Assembly (NCBI GenBank): GCA_021199865.1
Contig: JAJQHG010000145.1
Location: 1-13,873, forward strand
Reading direction: 5' to 3'
Length of the DNA stretch: 13,873 nucleotides
Origin: Methanosphaera sp.
GTDB lineage: Archaea; Methanobacteriota; Methanobacteria; Methanobacteriales; Methanobacteriaceae
Part shown: positions 13,831-13,873 of the stretch, piece after piece
How the letters are laid out: each line of letters begins with the position of its first letter
Position numbering within the stretch: position 1 is the stretch's first letter
The notes under the pieces: model-generated
What the model was told of the DNA's origin: nothing
The model's input: only the letters and a program-made list of their open reading frames with translations
Database searches by the model: none
Made by a program: the position numbers and the translations under genes

Positions 13831-13873
13831 GATACCTATTTTTACATAGCCACAGCTAATATAAGTATTATAT

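Larger units (their letters stand above)
13645..13873. promoter_or_regulatory. AT-rich region upstream of carA
   Basis: No gene is visible to the window edge. On the minus strand the carA SD (GGGGT at 13651-13655) is preceded by a TATA-like TTATTATATC (13674-13683), which would give an almost leaderless message. A second candidate, GTATATGA (13719-13726), sits within the tandem repeat at 13707-13735. The region also holds an operator-like inverted repeat near 13807-13830. The true start site cannot be decided by eye. Confidence 0.4.

Overview
The window is a low-GC stretch of housekeeping DNA from an archaeon, most likely a Methanobacteriales methanogen and quite possibly a Methanosphaera species. 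The support is the SRP19 protein, an archaeal RecJ-like DHH nuclease, a stand-alone PurS beside PurQ, archaeal-length CarA/CarB, AT-rich TATA-like promoters and strong Shine-Dalgarno (SD) sites of the AGGAG or GGTGA type. The genus is an inference from overall character, not from a marker gene. I see no mobile element, CRISPR array, rRNA, tRNA or defence cassette.

Layout from left to right. (1) 1-427 is very AT-rich and nearly G-free at its left end, with at most a decayed coding scrap near 304-438. (2) A minus-strand cluster runs cobA, hemD, SRP19, DHH/RecJ-like nuclease (3760 down to 428); it joins tetrapyrrole synthesis to protein targeting and nucleic-acid metabolism. (3) A minus-strand purine cluster purC-purS-purQ (5581 down to 3893) ends in a hairpin plus T-run. 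(4) Two plus-strand genes, glmS and a hotdog-fold thioesterase (5764-8088), are transcribed divergently from purC. (5) Minus-strand carA-carB followed by an amidohydrolase (13644 down to 8152) converges on the thioesterase across an imperfect stem-loop. (6) 13645-13873 is the region upstream of carA and holds a short tandem direct repeat and an operator-like inverted repeat.

Metabolically, CarAB makes carbamoyl phosphate for pyrimidines and arginine. PurC and PurSQ act in IMP synthesis, where PurSQ needs PurL, which is not in this window. GlmS makes glucosamine-6-phosphate for UDP-GlcNAc. HemD and CobA make uroporphyrinogen III and precorrin-2, the entry to F430, cobamides and siroheme. Three of these enzymes (PurQ, CarA, GlmS) carry glutamine amidotransferase activity.

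Several starts are reassigned from SD position: SRP19, CobA, PurS, GlmS, the amidohydrolase and CarB begin downstream of their longest possible start. PurQ and CarA appear to use TTG. Nothing here is convincingly a new system. The items most worth checking are an identical 12-bp motif one base after two unrelated stop codons, the repeats upstream of carA, and a 10-residue duplication at the N-terminus of the DHH protein.
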